Program-made: the position numbers and the translations under genes | The notes under the pieces: generated by a model | What the model saw: the letters and a program-made list of their open reading frames with translations, nothing else | What the model was told of the DNA's origin: nothing | Databases searched by the model: none | NCBI GenBank assembly: GCA_030490835.1 | Contig: CM059972.1 | Span: 44,061,452 to 44,125,451 of the forward strand | Origin: Annona cherimola | Taxonomy: Eukaryota; Streptophyta; Magnoliopsida; Magnoliales; Annonaceae | Direction: 5' to 3' | Length of the DNA stretch: 64,000 nucleotides | Part shown: positions 12,301 to 24,646 of the stretch, piece after piece | Layout of the letters: every line of letters starts with the position of its first letter | Numbering within the stretch: the first letter of the stretch is position 1

Positions 12301-13435
12301 ATCTTTGTAATGTGAACTTTTGCTATCCTCAAGAAAATATAGAAGAATCAAATCACAAAATTTCAAACATTCATCTTTCAAAAACTTTAAACAAAAAGTG
12401 GGTATCAACCATTAAAATTCAGTAAGAGTATTAAATCAAAAACTCTTAAATATGACACTTATCAAGAATCCCAGTAAAAAATCTATTCTCACTTAACTAA
12501 CACAATACACACTATCACCTTTTCTACTTTCAATCATTAGAAATTCAAAAATATCACAACAAAGCTCCTAATTCTCAGGTATCCTTTCTTTTTCATCGTA
12601 TTATTTCAATGCACACATTTAACAATTCAATTTTTGATGATAGTGAAGAAAAATAAGTCAAATTATCTCACACACTTCTTAGCAAATTCTAGCAACTAAA
12701 CCAACTTACTGACTCACTTGACTAGCTCATAGAATCATAAAGACTTAATAAGACAATGATTAAGTTCAGAACAGGAATTACGATTCAAAAATTAATCTAT
12801 TTCCATATTGATTCAAGCCTTAAGGAAATAGAATCAACCACACACTTAGTACTTTTATTATTTTTCCAGCTTGTTCTTACTCTAGGTTTAGTAGTTTTTT
12901 TTACCAAGTCTGACAATAACTTCCCTCCCATATTTTGGGGTATCTAGAGAATTATTTTGCACAAACAACTCCCCTCACCATATTTCAAGGTATTTACGGA
13001 GTTATTTTCATCAATGCACCAGAAAAGTGGTCAAACCTAGTTCTCATTATATTTTTAGCTCAAAAATTCAAATTCAAAAATTAACTCAATTAAATGGGAA
13101 TTGTAGGTTAGAGAAAAAATTCAAATCTATGCTCAATGGGGTAAATAATAGTTATGCACTCATGCTCTCAGAAATAGGCTCATCAAACAAAAGGATGCCT
13201 TAACCATATTACATAAACAAGTCAAGTTATTTATTAGCTTTGAAAATCCTTTAATAACAATGATATTTTCACACACACATATATGGAAAAAACTATTTTT
13301 TAGTTAACCAATTATCTGCATTATAAACAATCTTATCAAATTGGAAATAATTATTCTAAGTTTGAAAGAAAGCAAAATAGGAGCCACAATATATCGATTT
13401 CATCAAGTGATATAGGATAAAAATATGGGTGACAA
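12301..13435 (-). repeat. Inverted fragment of the Athila-like 3' tail
   Basis: On the minus strand this matches the tail between the accessory ORF and the 3' LTR. It carries the twin repeats ('cctcccatattttggggtatct' near 12925 and 'cccctcaccatatttcaaggt' near 12969 on the plus strand). It lies between two forward LTR pieces, so it marks a rearrangement. The left border is approximate. No coding frame is supported. Confidence 0.5.
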
Positions 13436-16207
13436 TGATATGAAATTAGAGTTGTTAAAGTTCATTTTGTACTCATTTTGAATACCAGTTTAAGAGAAAT
13501 GTGTGAATTTGTATAAATTTTGCATTAGTTTTCATCATTTCTGCATTTCATGCATTATGCGTAGATTTCATGTATTTTTAGTTTAATTTGATGAAAATCA
13601 TGTTTTACATGTTAGTAATTTCATTACATCATTTAGGAATGTATTTACTCATTTTATTTTTCGTTGTAAGCGAAAAAATGTGATTTCGCTCTTATATCTC
13701 ATGGTCAAGCGAAGGGATTAAGAGAAGAATGTTCATAGAAAGCAAAAATTAATTTTAGTCCAGAAAGAATGGCACCCTAGCCTTGTCGGTAACCGTCTCT
13801 CCAGAATTTCCAGTGCGAACTTTAGCAAGCATCCAGATACACTAGCACCGTGATGTCAACCCCCACATGTGTAAAATTTTGACAGTGTGAAGCTCAATTT
13901 GTGTGTGTGGGGGGGTTATAAATATTCTTTTAGGGTTTGCAAAAGGGAGTTCAAGGGCTTATGGCTATAGGCACAGGAGGAGAAAATAAGAGATTTTCAA
14001 GCTTAGGAGATTTTGAAGTGGAGATTTCATTTGTTTAGTGAAAATCAGCAAGTTTCATCTCCTCTTTCTCTTTCTCTACATGTTTTTCTTATTCTCCATT
14101 GCGTAGATGTATTTAAACTTGTGTTTGATGAGATTTGATACTACGTTGTTGAGCTAAACTCTTTGTAATGGGAGATTAAGATGAGTTGATCTTTAAACTA
14201 TGATTGGATTGGTTCCTTTTGTGATGAAATGAATATATTGCTTTGCAGAGATTTGTGTTGTGTGGATTTACCTTTATATGTGGTATCTAATGCTTTTTAC
14301 ATGGCTAGATACCTTATAAGATGATTTAATATTTAGATTCACGATTGAAAAATGTAGATTTAGATTAGATTCACATATAATGCGCAGGTGTTCCCCTCTT
14401 TCAGTATGAAATGTTAATATGGATAGAAGTAGACCTGTTAACCCTATGCAATTGACGAGCTGCGTATATGTCTATTAAAGTGCTCGCTATTTATGCAAGT
14501 ATACGTGCCGTGTCAAGTAATAAAGTGTGAGTAGAGTATCGTTCCCACGAGGATTGTTTTAAATGGATTAGCACCTTAAATCTTAATTGTTTAAGGGAAT
14601 TAGTAAAAGGAATGAGATTTGGTTTCAATGAACTAAATCTTAATTGAATTAAACTAAACAAAGCAAAGTAGTAAATGACCAGAGTGGTGTGGATGTTGCT
14701 GATATTGCCTTGAGATGATTAAGATAGGTGAGAATATAAATTCATTGAATCATAACTATGTTATTTGGTTTCAATTAAGTTAGTTGTGCAGAGATTACTA
14801 ATATAGGTTCATTCATATTCATATATGTCTTCCAACACATACAAACCTAACCAAGTTTTAGTCATGTGCTATGTTCCCATGCATACAAGTAAAACAAGGT
14901 TGATAACCATATAACCTAATCATGATTACACAGGGTTAATAGGTATATTCCTATCCATATTAACATCTAACACAACATGAGTTAGAATACCTGTGCCTTA
15001 TATATGGATCTCATTCAAATCCCACTTTTCCAAGCATGAATCTGAGTATTAGATCAATCCACAAGGTTGCAAAGCTTGTAAACCCATTAAACATAATATA
15101 TAAAGGTAATCTTAAGCAACATATGTCACAACACAACTATATTATTAATTCAAGCATAAGAAAACCAAATATCATAAGTTATGAATTCTAATCCTACATA
15201 TCTCCCACCATAGGAAGGTTCAACACATAAACATGACTTCGATTCCCATTAAAATGAGTTTACAATCATCCCAAGCAAGGAGAATAACAAACAGGTATAG
15301 ATAGATGAGAAGAGGAGATGAAACTCAATGGATTTTTGCAGTGATGGCTTGGATCTCCACTTGCTCTTCTTTCATTCCTTGAAGCTTTGGTTTCCTCCTT
15401 TTTTCCACAGCAACTACTCCCTATTTTGGTCTCTCCTCTATGGCCTGTAGAACTCTTTTGCACGTAGCCCTAGGTTTCTATTTATAATGGGTAGCTTGCG
15501 CTGCACATGTGCAGAAATCCGGGCGCGTACGGATGCGTATTGGCGCTTAGGTGCCACTAGCCGGCGCCTAGGCGCCAACTCTCTGGAGTTGCGTAACTTA
15601 GAAACCTTAAAAAAAATAAATGGAAACCCTAGGACTTCATGCCTTGGCGCCTAGGCGCCAACTCCCGGGAATCAATTTGACTTGTGACTTTAAAAATCTT
15701 TAGAACTTTGCTTGCGTGTTGATGAAGTGGCGCCTAGGCGCCAACTCTCTGGATGTAATGTGTTGTGTGAGGTGTTGGAGATTTTGGCAAAGGCCTGTAG
15801 AATTGCGCCTGGGCACCACTGGGCGGTGCCTGGGCGCCAACCCCATGCTCCTTCACTTGGCTCTGTTCTACATTCGACTTGCTCGCATGCTTGTAATTCT
15901 CCGTCCTTCCTGTAAAAATTACATAAGCTAAATAAATGGACTAAAAATGCCTAATTTATACTAAAAATGCATAAAACTACATAATTCTTCTAAAATGCAA
16001 AACAAGTAAAAATTTAGCTAAATGGATGCAAACTAAACCTAATCTCTTGGACTAACACGCAAAAATAGTTTGAAATAGGTCATGATAACTCGTATTTTTA
16101 CGAGTTATCAACAATCTTGAGTAGGTTATGAGCTAATCAATCTTACTTCACTTATTTGCATGGGAACATAACAATAGATTGAAGTAGAATTAGGTTTATA
16201 TGCATTG
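13436..16207 (+). repeat. Athila-like LTR split by a solo LTR
   Basis: The forward LTR starts with TGATA at 13436 and has a TATA box (TTATAAATATTC) near 13916. It runs to 14452 ('gttaaccctatgcaat'), is interrupted by 14453-16110, and resumes at 16111 with 'acaatcttgagtaggttatgag'. It stops matching at about 16207, short of the LTR end. Confidence 0.65.
14453..16110 (-). mobile_element. Solo Athila-like LTR inserted in an older LTR of the same family
   Basis: On the plus strand it starts TGACGAGCTGC (the reverse of the LTR end) and closes with the terminal palindrome at 16083-16110: 12-bp arms TGATAACTCGTA and TACGAGTTATCA around TTTT. Flanks are GCAAT (14448-14452) and ACAAT (16111-16115), a five-base target duplication with one mismatch. 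It belongs to the younger subfamily also seen at 61760-63293. It carries GGCGCCTAGGCGCC at 15563, 15646 and 15729, with decayed copies at 15804-15839. The reverse-strand TATA box lies near 15479-15486. Frames at 15712-15931 are GC-rich LTR sequence and not a gene. Confidence 0.85.
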
Positions 16208-16905
16208 TCCCTTATCGTGTGTAATTGTGATGCATTGACATGGTTATTTAAGAAAATGTAGTTGGTTTGCTATATTTCATAATGTAGGTGGTATATGAAC
16301 GAAGAATGATAAAAGGCCAGATGGGATGATGAAAGGAGGTAGGGGAAGTGGAGAAAAGACAAAGGGTAGAAGGAAATATGAATAGATGATGGAGCACATA
16401 ATGGGGCCTTTCATCTAAACCCCCATACCTGAAGCTTACCACACCTCACTTCACATAGTACAAGAGTATGCTAGACTTTACATGTATGGGATGCGATGCC
16501 GTGGCACCACTTGAGCGACACCTAGGCGTTGACTCTCTGGATGTTTGCTTATTTAGAGTTTATGTTTATAATAAAATGACAGATTATGCAGGTATAATTT
16601 GAATGTGTAAGGAAGAGCAACCTTACACCATGAAAGGTGAAGATGGAGTTGGGAAAGGTAGAAAAAAAGGGAAATTCCTTTTGATTTTTAAGATGATAAA
16701 TGAATGTATGAAGTCGATGAAGAGATATTATGAAGATACAAGTGCATTTGATTTTTCACTTGATTTCTTCCCTTGATTTCATTTATATGATAAGTATATG
16801 TGAAAAGGAAAGGTTAATGACCTTTTATATGAAATAATTGGCTATGTATGATATGAATTACATTATGATAAAAGATGATATTGATATAACTCTTACATAC
16901 GTAGA
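16208..16905. other. Unclassified stretch upstream of a chromovirus gag relic
   Basis: AT-rich, with no LTR border and no frame I can support. A short block ('atttatatgataagtatatg', about 16780) has a diverged direct repeat near 18615. By position it should hold the 5' LTR end and leader of the element at 16906-24032, but I cannot recognise either. Confidence 0.3.
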
Positions 16906-18070
16906 AAGCAACGTGCTTATCACCAGAGCAAGAGCCAAGTTGAACAAGGGATAGATAGTTGCGAATGATGAATTTGTAAGTCAATAAGGAATAGGAGAAG
17001 CCAGTAATAAATCTAAACGAGCAGGGCAGAGAAGACGAGTAAATCTAAGAACTCATCAACGAGGGGAAAGTATAAGCTCTGAGTCAAAGGTTGAAGGTGC
17101 TAACGCTACCGGTAACATCTCACAGGTAGAAAGAATGGAGGAAAAGATAACTGTGGCTATAAAAGAAGCCGTGAAGCAGGCCACTCGAGATTGGATATCC
17201 TAAATGGTAGAAATAGTTCAAGATCTTTGGGCTCTTTCCCAATAGGACCAGTCAAGAAAATAGGAAGGAAACAGGCCGATGCAGGCCGCATTTCCTAACC
17301 TAATACTAGAAACTACAAGAGTTGATGACAATAAGATAGAAACATAAAGAACCCAACATGATAAATTAGAAGAAGATAAAAGAGATAGGTTGGTACAGAT
17401 AATGACTCCGAACCTAGTACCAAAACCTTTAAGGATTAATGACAGTATGATAGAAGCAGATCGGAAGGCTATCAACGCCTTTTTATCACAGCATCCACCT
17501 AAGTTCTCAGGTGAATTAGACACCATTCAGGCTAAGCAATGGATGACTGAATCAAGAAATTATTTAAAGTTTGTCCATGTAGTGATAATCAGAAGGTCTT
17601 ATGCGCCATCCAATTGTTGATTGGGGATGCTTATGAATGGTGGGAGACTCTACTAGTCACTATGCCACAACCGAGGAAGGTAACATGGAAAACGTTTATG
17701 GAAGAATTTAATAAGAAATATCTTCCAGTAGGACACCAGGGTACAATACATGTTGAGTTTGAACAAATACAATCAGGGTAAGGACAACTTGACCCTAAAA
17801 CTAAGGAACCTGGTGCAGGAAAGGAAAGAAGCAAGACGGCAGTGACAACGAAGAGGAAAACAAGCTATACCATAATAGGTCCTCCAATTTGTGAAAATTC
17901 TCAAAAATGCCATTTTGGAGAATGTTTAAAAGGTTTAAACTAATGTTATAAATGTGGACAAGTTGGCCATGTAGCAAGAAACTCTCAAGTTATTGTGGCA
18001 AGGGAGCTAAAGTGCTTCAATTGTGATCAAGTGGGTCATATTGCCTCTAAGTGCCTGATCAGGACATAAG
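16906..18070 (+). pseudogene. gag: Chromovirus gag relic with two zinc knuckles
   Basis: Gag forms the particle of the Ty3/gypsy element. In broken frames one can read a basic start (ITRARAKLNKG, near 16918). The capsid region follows with PPKFSGELD and WMTESRNYLKF (17492-17572). It continues in another frame with AYEWWETLL and WKTFMEEFNKKYLP near 17632-17730, typical of plant gypsy capsids. Then come knuckle 1 at 17944-17985 (CYKCGQVGHVARNS, last Cys replaced by Ser) and knuckle 2 at 18012-18053 (CFNCDQVGHIASKC, complete). At least one frameshift near 17580 and several stops break it. Protease, reverse transcriptase and integrase do not follow. Confidence 0.75.
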
Positions 18071-19015
18071 GAGCAACAAGACATGGAAGATTAGCTAGCA
18101 AAAGCTAATTGCTGTTATCAACTGATAGGGAACCTCTGCAATTTCAATGCAAATATGTATATTAAACCATGTCAAATTATCATGGATGGAAGGAAAAGAA
18201 GGTTATAGATATAATACTACGGAGAGTGATATCATAGCAAGGAATGATAAATAAATGTAGAAAAATGAAAGTAAGAAAGATTGTTCGGGATCTCTTCAAT
18301 CCTGATGTGGTTAGAAGATAGGTGTGAGAGGATTATCTCTCCACAATGATGATGAGCTTATGAGAAATAAGACTAGAAGGGATGATAAGGACCCTTACTG
18401 GTTTACAAAAATTGGAAAGGGAGATAAGGAAGGAAATGTTCTAGACTGGTTCAGCACCAGTACTCCCTTAAGCAGTCTACACTTGTATAACCTAGTCGTA
18501 GGCATTATGAAGTGAGAATGAATAGATGGATTAGCAAAAGTCTATTTGCTTTTAATGAAATATGTATGAAACTCTATGTAGAGCACCTTTGCTCTTTGCT
18601 ATAGAATTGAAATTATTTATGTTTATATGATAGGTATATACGAAAAGAAGGTGATTACTATTAATCACTAATGGATATGATTGAATGGGTATGATAGGAG
18701 TTATCCTATAATGAGATGAGAGATTATACAAAGATAATTTCTTTGTGCATAAAAAAATGTGTACCATGTTTATTATAAGGACAAGAGTTAGATGACACAA
18801 AGAAGGGGCAATTGCCAATGAAAAACTTACAGTTGATGGGAAATAGTAGAGATGAATAATAGGTCTAACAGACCAAGGCCAAGAGCGCCACCAAGACAGA
18901 GTAGCACAGTGATAAAGTGGCAAGCCATTGGAAATATTGGAAAAAAGATGATAAACTGGTTATTTTATGTGAGTCTTACTCCAATTGTTTGAAAAGTAAG
19001 ACGGTTTCGGGACAA
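18071..19015 (+). other. Internal remnant where chromovirus pol should be
   Basis: Between the gag knuckles and the polypurine tract there are only about 0.95 kb, with no protease, RT, RNase H or integrase motif in any frame. The last part ('gacggtttcgggac', near 18999) matches the sequence just after pol in the reverse copies at 47826-47880 and 31233-31275. So pol has been lost by deletion and the 3' untranslated part retained. Confidence 0.5.
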
Positions 19016-19038
19016 AGTCTTTTATACGGGGGGAGGAT
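19016..19038 (+). other. Polypurine tract of the chromovirus
   Basis: ACGGGGGGAGGAT (about 19026-19038) lies immediately before the LTR start TGTGATACCC. The same purine block, reversed, lies at 47826-47842 and, weaker, at 31233-31245. It primes plus-strand DNA synthesis in this class of element. Confidence 0.75.
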
Positions 19039-19965
19039 TGTGATACCCAGAACAAATGTGACTCATACATGCAATCTAGGCATGTAATTATTGTTAATTA
19101 TATAATTGAAATGGATGAATGAGATTGGGGCTAATAACCAAGTGAGGTGGTTAAGTTAATCACCTTAACCCATATGGTTTAATGTGCACAAAGAGGCAAA
19201 ATGAAGTATGAAAATGATGATGTGACATAATTTTGAATTCCATTAATTATGATTAAGTTGATAATAATGATGGAATAAATTGGGTTATTACTCAGAAAAT
19301 TCATAACTTGACGCCCATAAGGTGGATTGACATGAAATTTGAAAGGTAAGCACATGTTGATGTGCTCTACCTCATGAACAGTATGGATTAAAATAATAAT
19401 TATTGAATTATGGCGATAATAATTTAATTTCGTGAATTTTCATGAGATAATTTCAAATGATCATATCTTATATTAGAAAGGTAATTTTGGGATGAAAATT
19501 GTTATGAATGGCCAAAACAAAGTTCTCTATCATATGGATGGATTTGATTATGCTAAATCTCATGAGAAAATGCTTAATCACATATGAACAAAACCCTTTG
19601 ACTTTTGCTTTAAACAGTGGGTTTTAATTAATGCAAAAGTGAATGCAATTAAGGGTGCAATTGAGGTATCAAAAGGAGGGATTTTTGAGCAAAGTTTTGC
19701 AATGTCAAAAATTTGAAAATTTCATGGAAATAGGGCTGAATGAGAGGGATGTTTCTTGGGGAGGAAGTAAGTCAAAAGGGTGGCTAACAATGGGACAAGT
19801 GTATGGCTTAGATGAGAGCAATTAAGTGCCTCTAACCATGTTTAAATGATGACTAACCAAGGGTAAAATCTCAACAATATATAAATGAGTTTCTTGGGCA
19901 GAAAGAAAGGAGGAAAAAAAGAAAAAAAGGGCCAGCAATAGTATCTGGGATGTTCAGCAAGGAAG

Positions 19966-19976
19966 GAGAGAGAGAA

Positions 19977-20051
<75 letters not shown>
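19966..20051. repeat. (GA)n microsatellite
   Basis: Nearly uninterrupted GA dinucleotides; the last 60 bases are perfect. It lies inside the purine-rich part of the chromovirus LTR, which elsewhere is only loosely purine-rich, so it likely grew from that tract. The reverse Ser/Leu frame across it is a translation of the repeat. Confidence 0.95.
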
Positions 20052-20054
<3 letters not shown>

Positions 20055-22654
20055 GAAAGGAGAGAAGAGAAAGAAGGGCAGCTTGAAGTTTGCTAGGGGG
20101 TAATTCATCTCCCAAAATCCAGCTATGTAGTGGTTTATTAACATGTTCTAAGTTTAAAATATGCCTAATTAAAAAGATTTATTTATAAATTTTTATTTGG
20201 TTATTAATCAGCCCATGCTGTCTAACCTATACTCATATGTAGTGAATCTGGAATAGGAAAGAAAAATATGAAACAAATAGTAAATTAATGATTTTTAACT
20301 TGAAATGTTTTTTGAGAACTCATGATATGGTGATTAAATAATGAACCAATTTTCAGCTTAAAAATATAAGAAGGCTGCAAATTAAAAATCCAGGAACATC
20401 AACCTGAACAAGGTTAAATGGGTGTCAGGATTAGCTGCACCAAATGATTTTGAGTACTTTTTATATAAGGAATTTTGAGCTAAAATTTTTATATGATATA
20501 TAAGACATCTTGAATATCACTTGAAAAAAATATAAATTTATTTTTGAAGGGTATAAAAATACCTAATAATTAACATGATTTGAACCGTATGAAAATAGAT
20601 GCTGCTGTATAGCAGAGTAAAAATACTAAAATAAATATAAATACTTAATATTTTGTGCTATAAATATTTATTTTGGTTAATTAATGTAGTTATTAAGGTA
20701 TGATAGAAATTTAAAATTTAAACTCCTTGATTTGATTATAATTCAAAAATTAGAGAGATCAGTGTGTCTGATTTCAACATATGGACGGATTGAGGAATAA
20801 ATCAAAATAAATGTTAAATTCCAAATTTTTGGGATGAAATTTAACTTAAAAAGGGATATAAACAAGTATCATAAGTGATTATGAGGGTTTAACCTATTAG
20901 AGGTGGATTTTGAAAGGAATGGATGTTATGGAACCACAAGTTATACCAATGTGGGAATTGAAAAATAGACACCCAACTTGGAACGCAAGTGGGTTAAGTA
21001 AGTTGATAGAAACCATGTGGGTTGAAAAACTATATGATGTGCAAAATTATGGAATTATGATTATGATTGCAATGTCATTCTTATGTATATAGGCAAGGGC
21101 AAAGAAAAGATTGACGAACGAAACAGAAGTGAATTTAGGTAAGCAAGCAACCTTTGAAAATATTAATTTCATTTCAAATGTTGAAATGATTACAAGTGCT
21201 TTATAATGATGCTCTGTTAAGCATTTCCAAATGTTATTTCATTGGCATATATTGAAATGATTTGAACTTGCTTTATCATGATGTTTGCAAGATTGCTTAC
21301 AAAGTAAGCAAGCAAACCTTCATGAATGTTGATTTTGTTTCAAGTAGCTATATTAATGATTTTAGAATTGCTTACTGAGTAAGAAAATTCAATTCTTGAA
21401 AATTTGACTTTAATGAAAATCTTCAACATTGCTTCATTATAAGCATGCTCAATTCTTGAAGGTATGATTTTACTTTTACTAATGACATGTTTCAAGATGG
21501 TTTCATGCTAAACAAGTTCTTAAAAATGCTATTTCAAAAGCATTTTATGATGAGAGAGTTTCAATTCTCTTACAAGATTATATTTGAATTTGTTTTGGGA
21601 ATTCTATTCCAAAGGAGTTTTGAGAAAAAATATGATTCTTCATATAATGGTATTTGCAAATAAATAGGGCTTTTGAAATGGTTTAATTGAATGTCTTTAA
21701 ATGGTTTATTTAGATGCTCTGAAATGATTTATTGAAATATTTTCAGTCTCTTTGAAGACTGAAATACTTTGAAAATATCTTGTATTTATGTTTTCAAAAT
21801 AGTTTTAAGGATGACCCACTCAATAACTTGATGATATAAAATGATTTGATGACTGTTTTATTTAAATGATGCTTGAAAGATAGTGCAAACATTTTTGTAC
21901 ATAAGAGTGGCAATGATGGTGTATGGACAAGACATGTAATGCTAATAAAATGGAAGCAAATGTGTTTGTCTATCTTTTGCTCATAAAAAGCCCAGAAATG
22001 GGAATAAAAATATTTACAAAAAAAACTTTTATTCAATTATTGAAATATTTCAAAATTAGTTTATTGAGATGATTATAAAATTATTTATCAACAAACAAGA
22101 AATATTCTTGAAACTATTATTTTCATAAGTATTATAAATATTTTGTAAAATTGATTTACTAAAATATTTTTAAAATTCTTTAAGGGTGGTCATCCTAACA
22201 TTATTATTTAAAGATGGTTTATGAAAATATTTTATTTTTAAAATGATTCTACGAACTGAGATTGATTATGTTCTTTCAAGTTTTGACTTGAAAAATGGCA
22301 CGGTCTGAGGACTGTGATGATTTTATGAAATCATGCTAGCATGACAATGTGAATACAAATGAGTGTGCATGAGGATCATGTATTAGGTCCCTAGTGGAGG
22401 CGGTTGCAGATCAAGATGGTTGCATACCAAGGCCAACCTCTACTTGTGGCCAAGTCGCTAAGGGAAGATCGGTGGCCGACGGCTCTCTCTCTGAAACGGG
22501 AGTAGGATCATGGACGACCGCCAAGCTAGTGGTGCTGTCACATGGACGGTTTCTTTCCTATGGAAGGATGATCACTTGGTAAGTGTCACCTACCAGAGGG
22601 TTAGAGAAATATATGCATATGTTTTGTTTTAAAAGCACCAAAATGGGGACGTGA

Positions 22655-23245
22655 GAATTTTTTTGGACATGATGATGTTCACAAGAAATAATGTTTATTT
22701 AAGGATATTTCAAGCCATAACAATGTCCATAGAAAACAATGTTTACTTAAATATTTTAAGACACGATTATGTCCATAGGAAATAAGGTTTACATGAACAT
22801 ATTTTAGGACATAAAAATGTCCACAAAAATCAAAAGGTTTATATGCATATGCGTTATTTTTGAAAAGCCCAAAAATTGGGATATAAAAAAGGATTTATAT
22901 GAAATTTTTTGAGAACATACAATTGTCCTCATATAAAAAGGTTTATATGCAAATGGTTTAGGACATAAAATTATCTTTATGAATAAAGAGGTTTATATGA
23001 AAATATTTTAGGACATAAGATTGTCCTCATGAACAAATGTTTATATGACAATGTTTTAGGATATAAAATTATCCTCATGAATAAAGGCCTATATGAAGAT
23101 GTTTTAGGACATATAATTGTCTTCATATAAAAAGTTTATGTAAAAATATTTTAGGATATACACTTGTCCTCATGATTAAATATTTATATGACAACGTTTT
23201 AGGACATACAAATGTCCTCATGAAAAAAGGTTTTATGAAGGATTT
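22655..23245 (+). repeat. Imperfect tandem array with GGACA...TGTCC stems
   Basis: About ten to twelve units of roughly 50-60 bases follow the pattern 'tttatatgaaaatgtttt' + GGACAtaaaatTGTCC + 'tcatgaataaa'. The stem repeats near 22833, 22974, 23010, 23059, 23107 and 23199 with substitutions. It occurs only in this LTR; the homologous place in the shorter LTRs has no such array. Confidence 0.8.
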
Positions 23246-24032
23246 ATATGAAATGTTTTATGAAGGGTTTAAATGAAAGATTTTCATGGAAGGTTTCTTT
23301 TGGTTGGTAGTTGATTGCTTAATAACTGTCTCCTACCGAACGACGAGAAATGCATTTATATGAAAATGCAAAATGCTTACTTACTGAGTTAGCACTCACG
23401 ATTTATTTTTCCAAACCTTAGACAGGTACAGGGAAGCTCAAGAGGTAGAGGACCTGAGCATTTGAGGAAAGGTATGAAATGATATTCATGTGTGTGCTAA
23501 ATGATTAACTGTGTATGGAATGGTATGACTAAAATTTTTAAGGTAAGAAAATGTATGTGAACTTATTGAAAGTTCTAAGTTCTATGTGAACCGATGATTG
23601 AATGTATGTATATAAATATGGGTGTTGAATATTTGGTAATGAATGAATTTTATATGGCTATGGCATGACCAGGTTGATAAAACCAAGGATGTAAGAGATC
23701 TAGATGAAAATTTTATGAATGATATGTACAGTTGATAATAACTGCCACATGATAAGTTTACGAAAAAGTATATAAGAAAGGGAATCAAGTAGTATTTTAA
23801 AATGCTATGTGTAATGAATTGCAAGTGTATCGTTGCTTGTAAGATAAATGAAGTGAAATACAAAGAAATGAAATGATGATGGATAAAGGAATGAAACCAA
23901 AAAAAATTTAGATGAGATCCAATTAAGAACTCACCACGTGATCAGGACAATAAGCCTGTTTCACATTTACCAATTGATAATGATCTTAGAGGAAGGCTCA
24001 GGATTGCGATGCCTCGGGTTGGGGGCACCACA

Positions 24033-24565
24033 AAAAGAATGTCAATATAAGATTATTTAAGCTATATTAAAACCGTTGGTTGTTGTTGAATAGAAGAAGA
24101 GGAGTTTTCCATGACATTTTCAAAAAATGATTCATGAGATAGAAGTATGAAGCAATTCTATTCATATGGAAATGAATGATCATCGGACCAAGAAAAGTTT
24201 GAATGTGTAAGCCCGTCAAGATTTTAAGTGCTTAAGAAAGGGTTGCCAACAACATGGAGATTGTCATGATTATAGAAATTTTGTTGCTCATACCAAAGTC
24301 TTGTTACTATGGTGCATTTATCATTGAAGTCTCTTTTCCATATGAATTATACTAGTATGCTATTTCATAATTCTAATGAAATATTGTAGTAATCATCCTA
24401 TCATCATACCATTGATTATGGGTGTCATTAACTAACTTTTAGAAAAAGAAGGAAAACAAAAGAAAAAGATTATCTAAAAAGAGAATATATAAAGAGAGAT
24501 AGTTTTAAAAAAAAGAAATAAAAGAAAAAGTGTGTAAACAGAAAGTCTTAAATAACACGGAATTT
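24033..24565. other. Short internal or flanking stretch, unclassified
   Basis: This lies between the chromovirus LTR end and a reverse primer site. By position it should hold the start of the internal region of a reverse Athila-like element, but I see no gag motif. An A-rich segment lies at 24436-24530. Confidence 0.35.
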
Positions 24566-24584
24566 CCCTGCAACGACTCCAAAA
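24566..24584 (-). other. Decayed tRNA-Asp-type primer binding site
   Basis: On the minus strand it reads TTTTGGAGTCGTTGCAGGG, close to the site TGGCGCCGTTGCCGGGGA that is complementary to the 3' end of plant tRNA-Asp and usual in Athila/Tat elements. An LTR-end-like block (24586-24640) and an Athila-like LTR follow in the same orientation. Confidence 0.55.
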
Positions 24585-24646
24585 TACTTATTGCGATCTC
24601 TTCGCAAGTGCATGAGTTGTAGATTATAGTGTATAAAATATCTATT

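Larger units (their letters stand above)
19039..24032 (+). repeat. Chromovirus 3' LTR, 4,994 bases
   Basis: It starts TGTGATACCC after a polypurine tract and ends GGGGGCACCACA. It is unusually long. It contains a GA microsatellite (19966-20051), a purine-rich tract before it, a GC-rich block near 22390-22570, an imperfect tandem array (22655-23245), and the ACTGAGTT...ACTCAC stem near 23384. The other chromovirus LTRs here are 3.4-3.9 kb; much of the extra length comes from the array and neighbouring repetitive text. Small frames inside it (for example 19643-19825, 22394-22582) have no supported function. Confidence 0.85.

Noticed and set aside
18552..18923. 123-residue reverse frame
   Set aside because: It lies antisense in the non-coding remnant of a chromovirus, with no recognisable domain and biased AT-rich composition.
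19842..20144. 100-residue reverse frame with a long Ser/Leu repeat
   Set aside because: It is a translation of the (GA)n microsatellite inside a chromovirus LTR.
22655..23245. Regular direct repeats that might suggest a CRISPR array
   Set aside because: Units are imperfect, there are no unique spacers or cas genes, and the context is a plant LTR.
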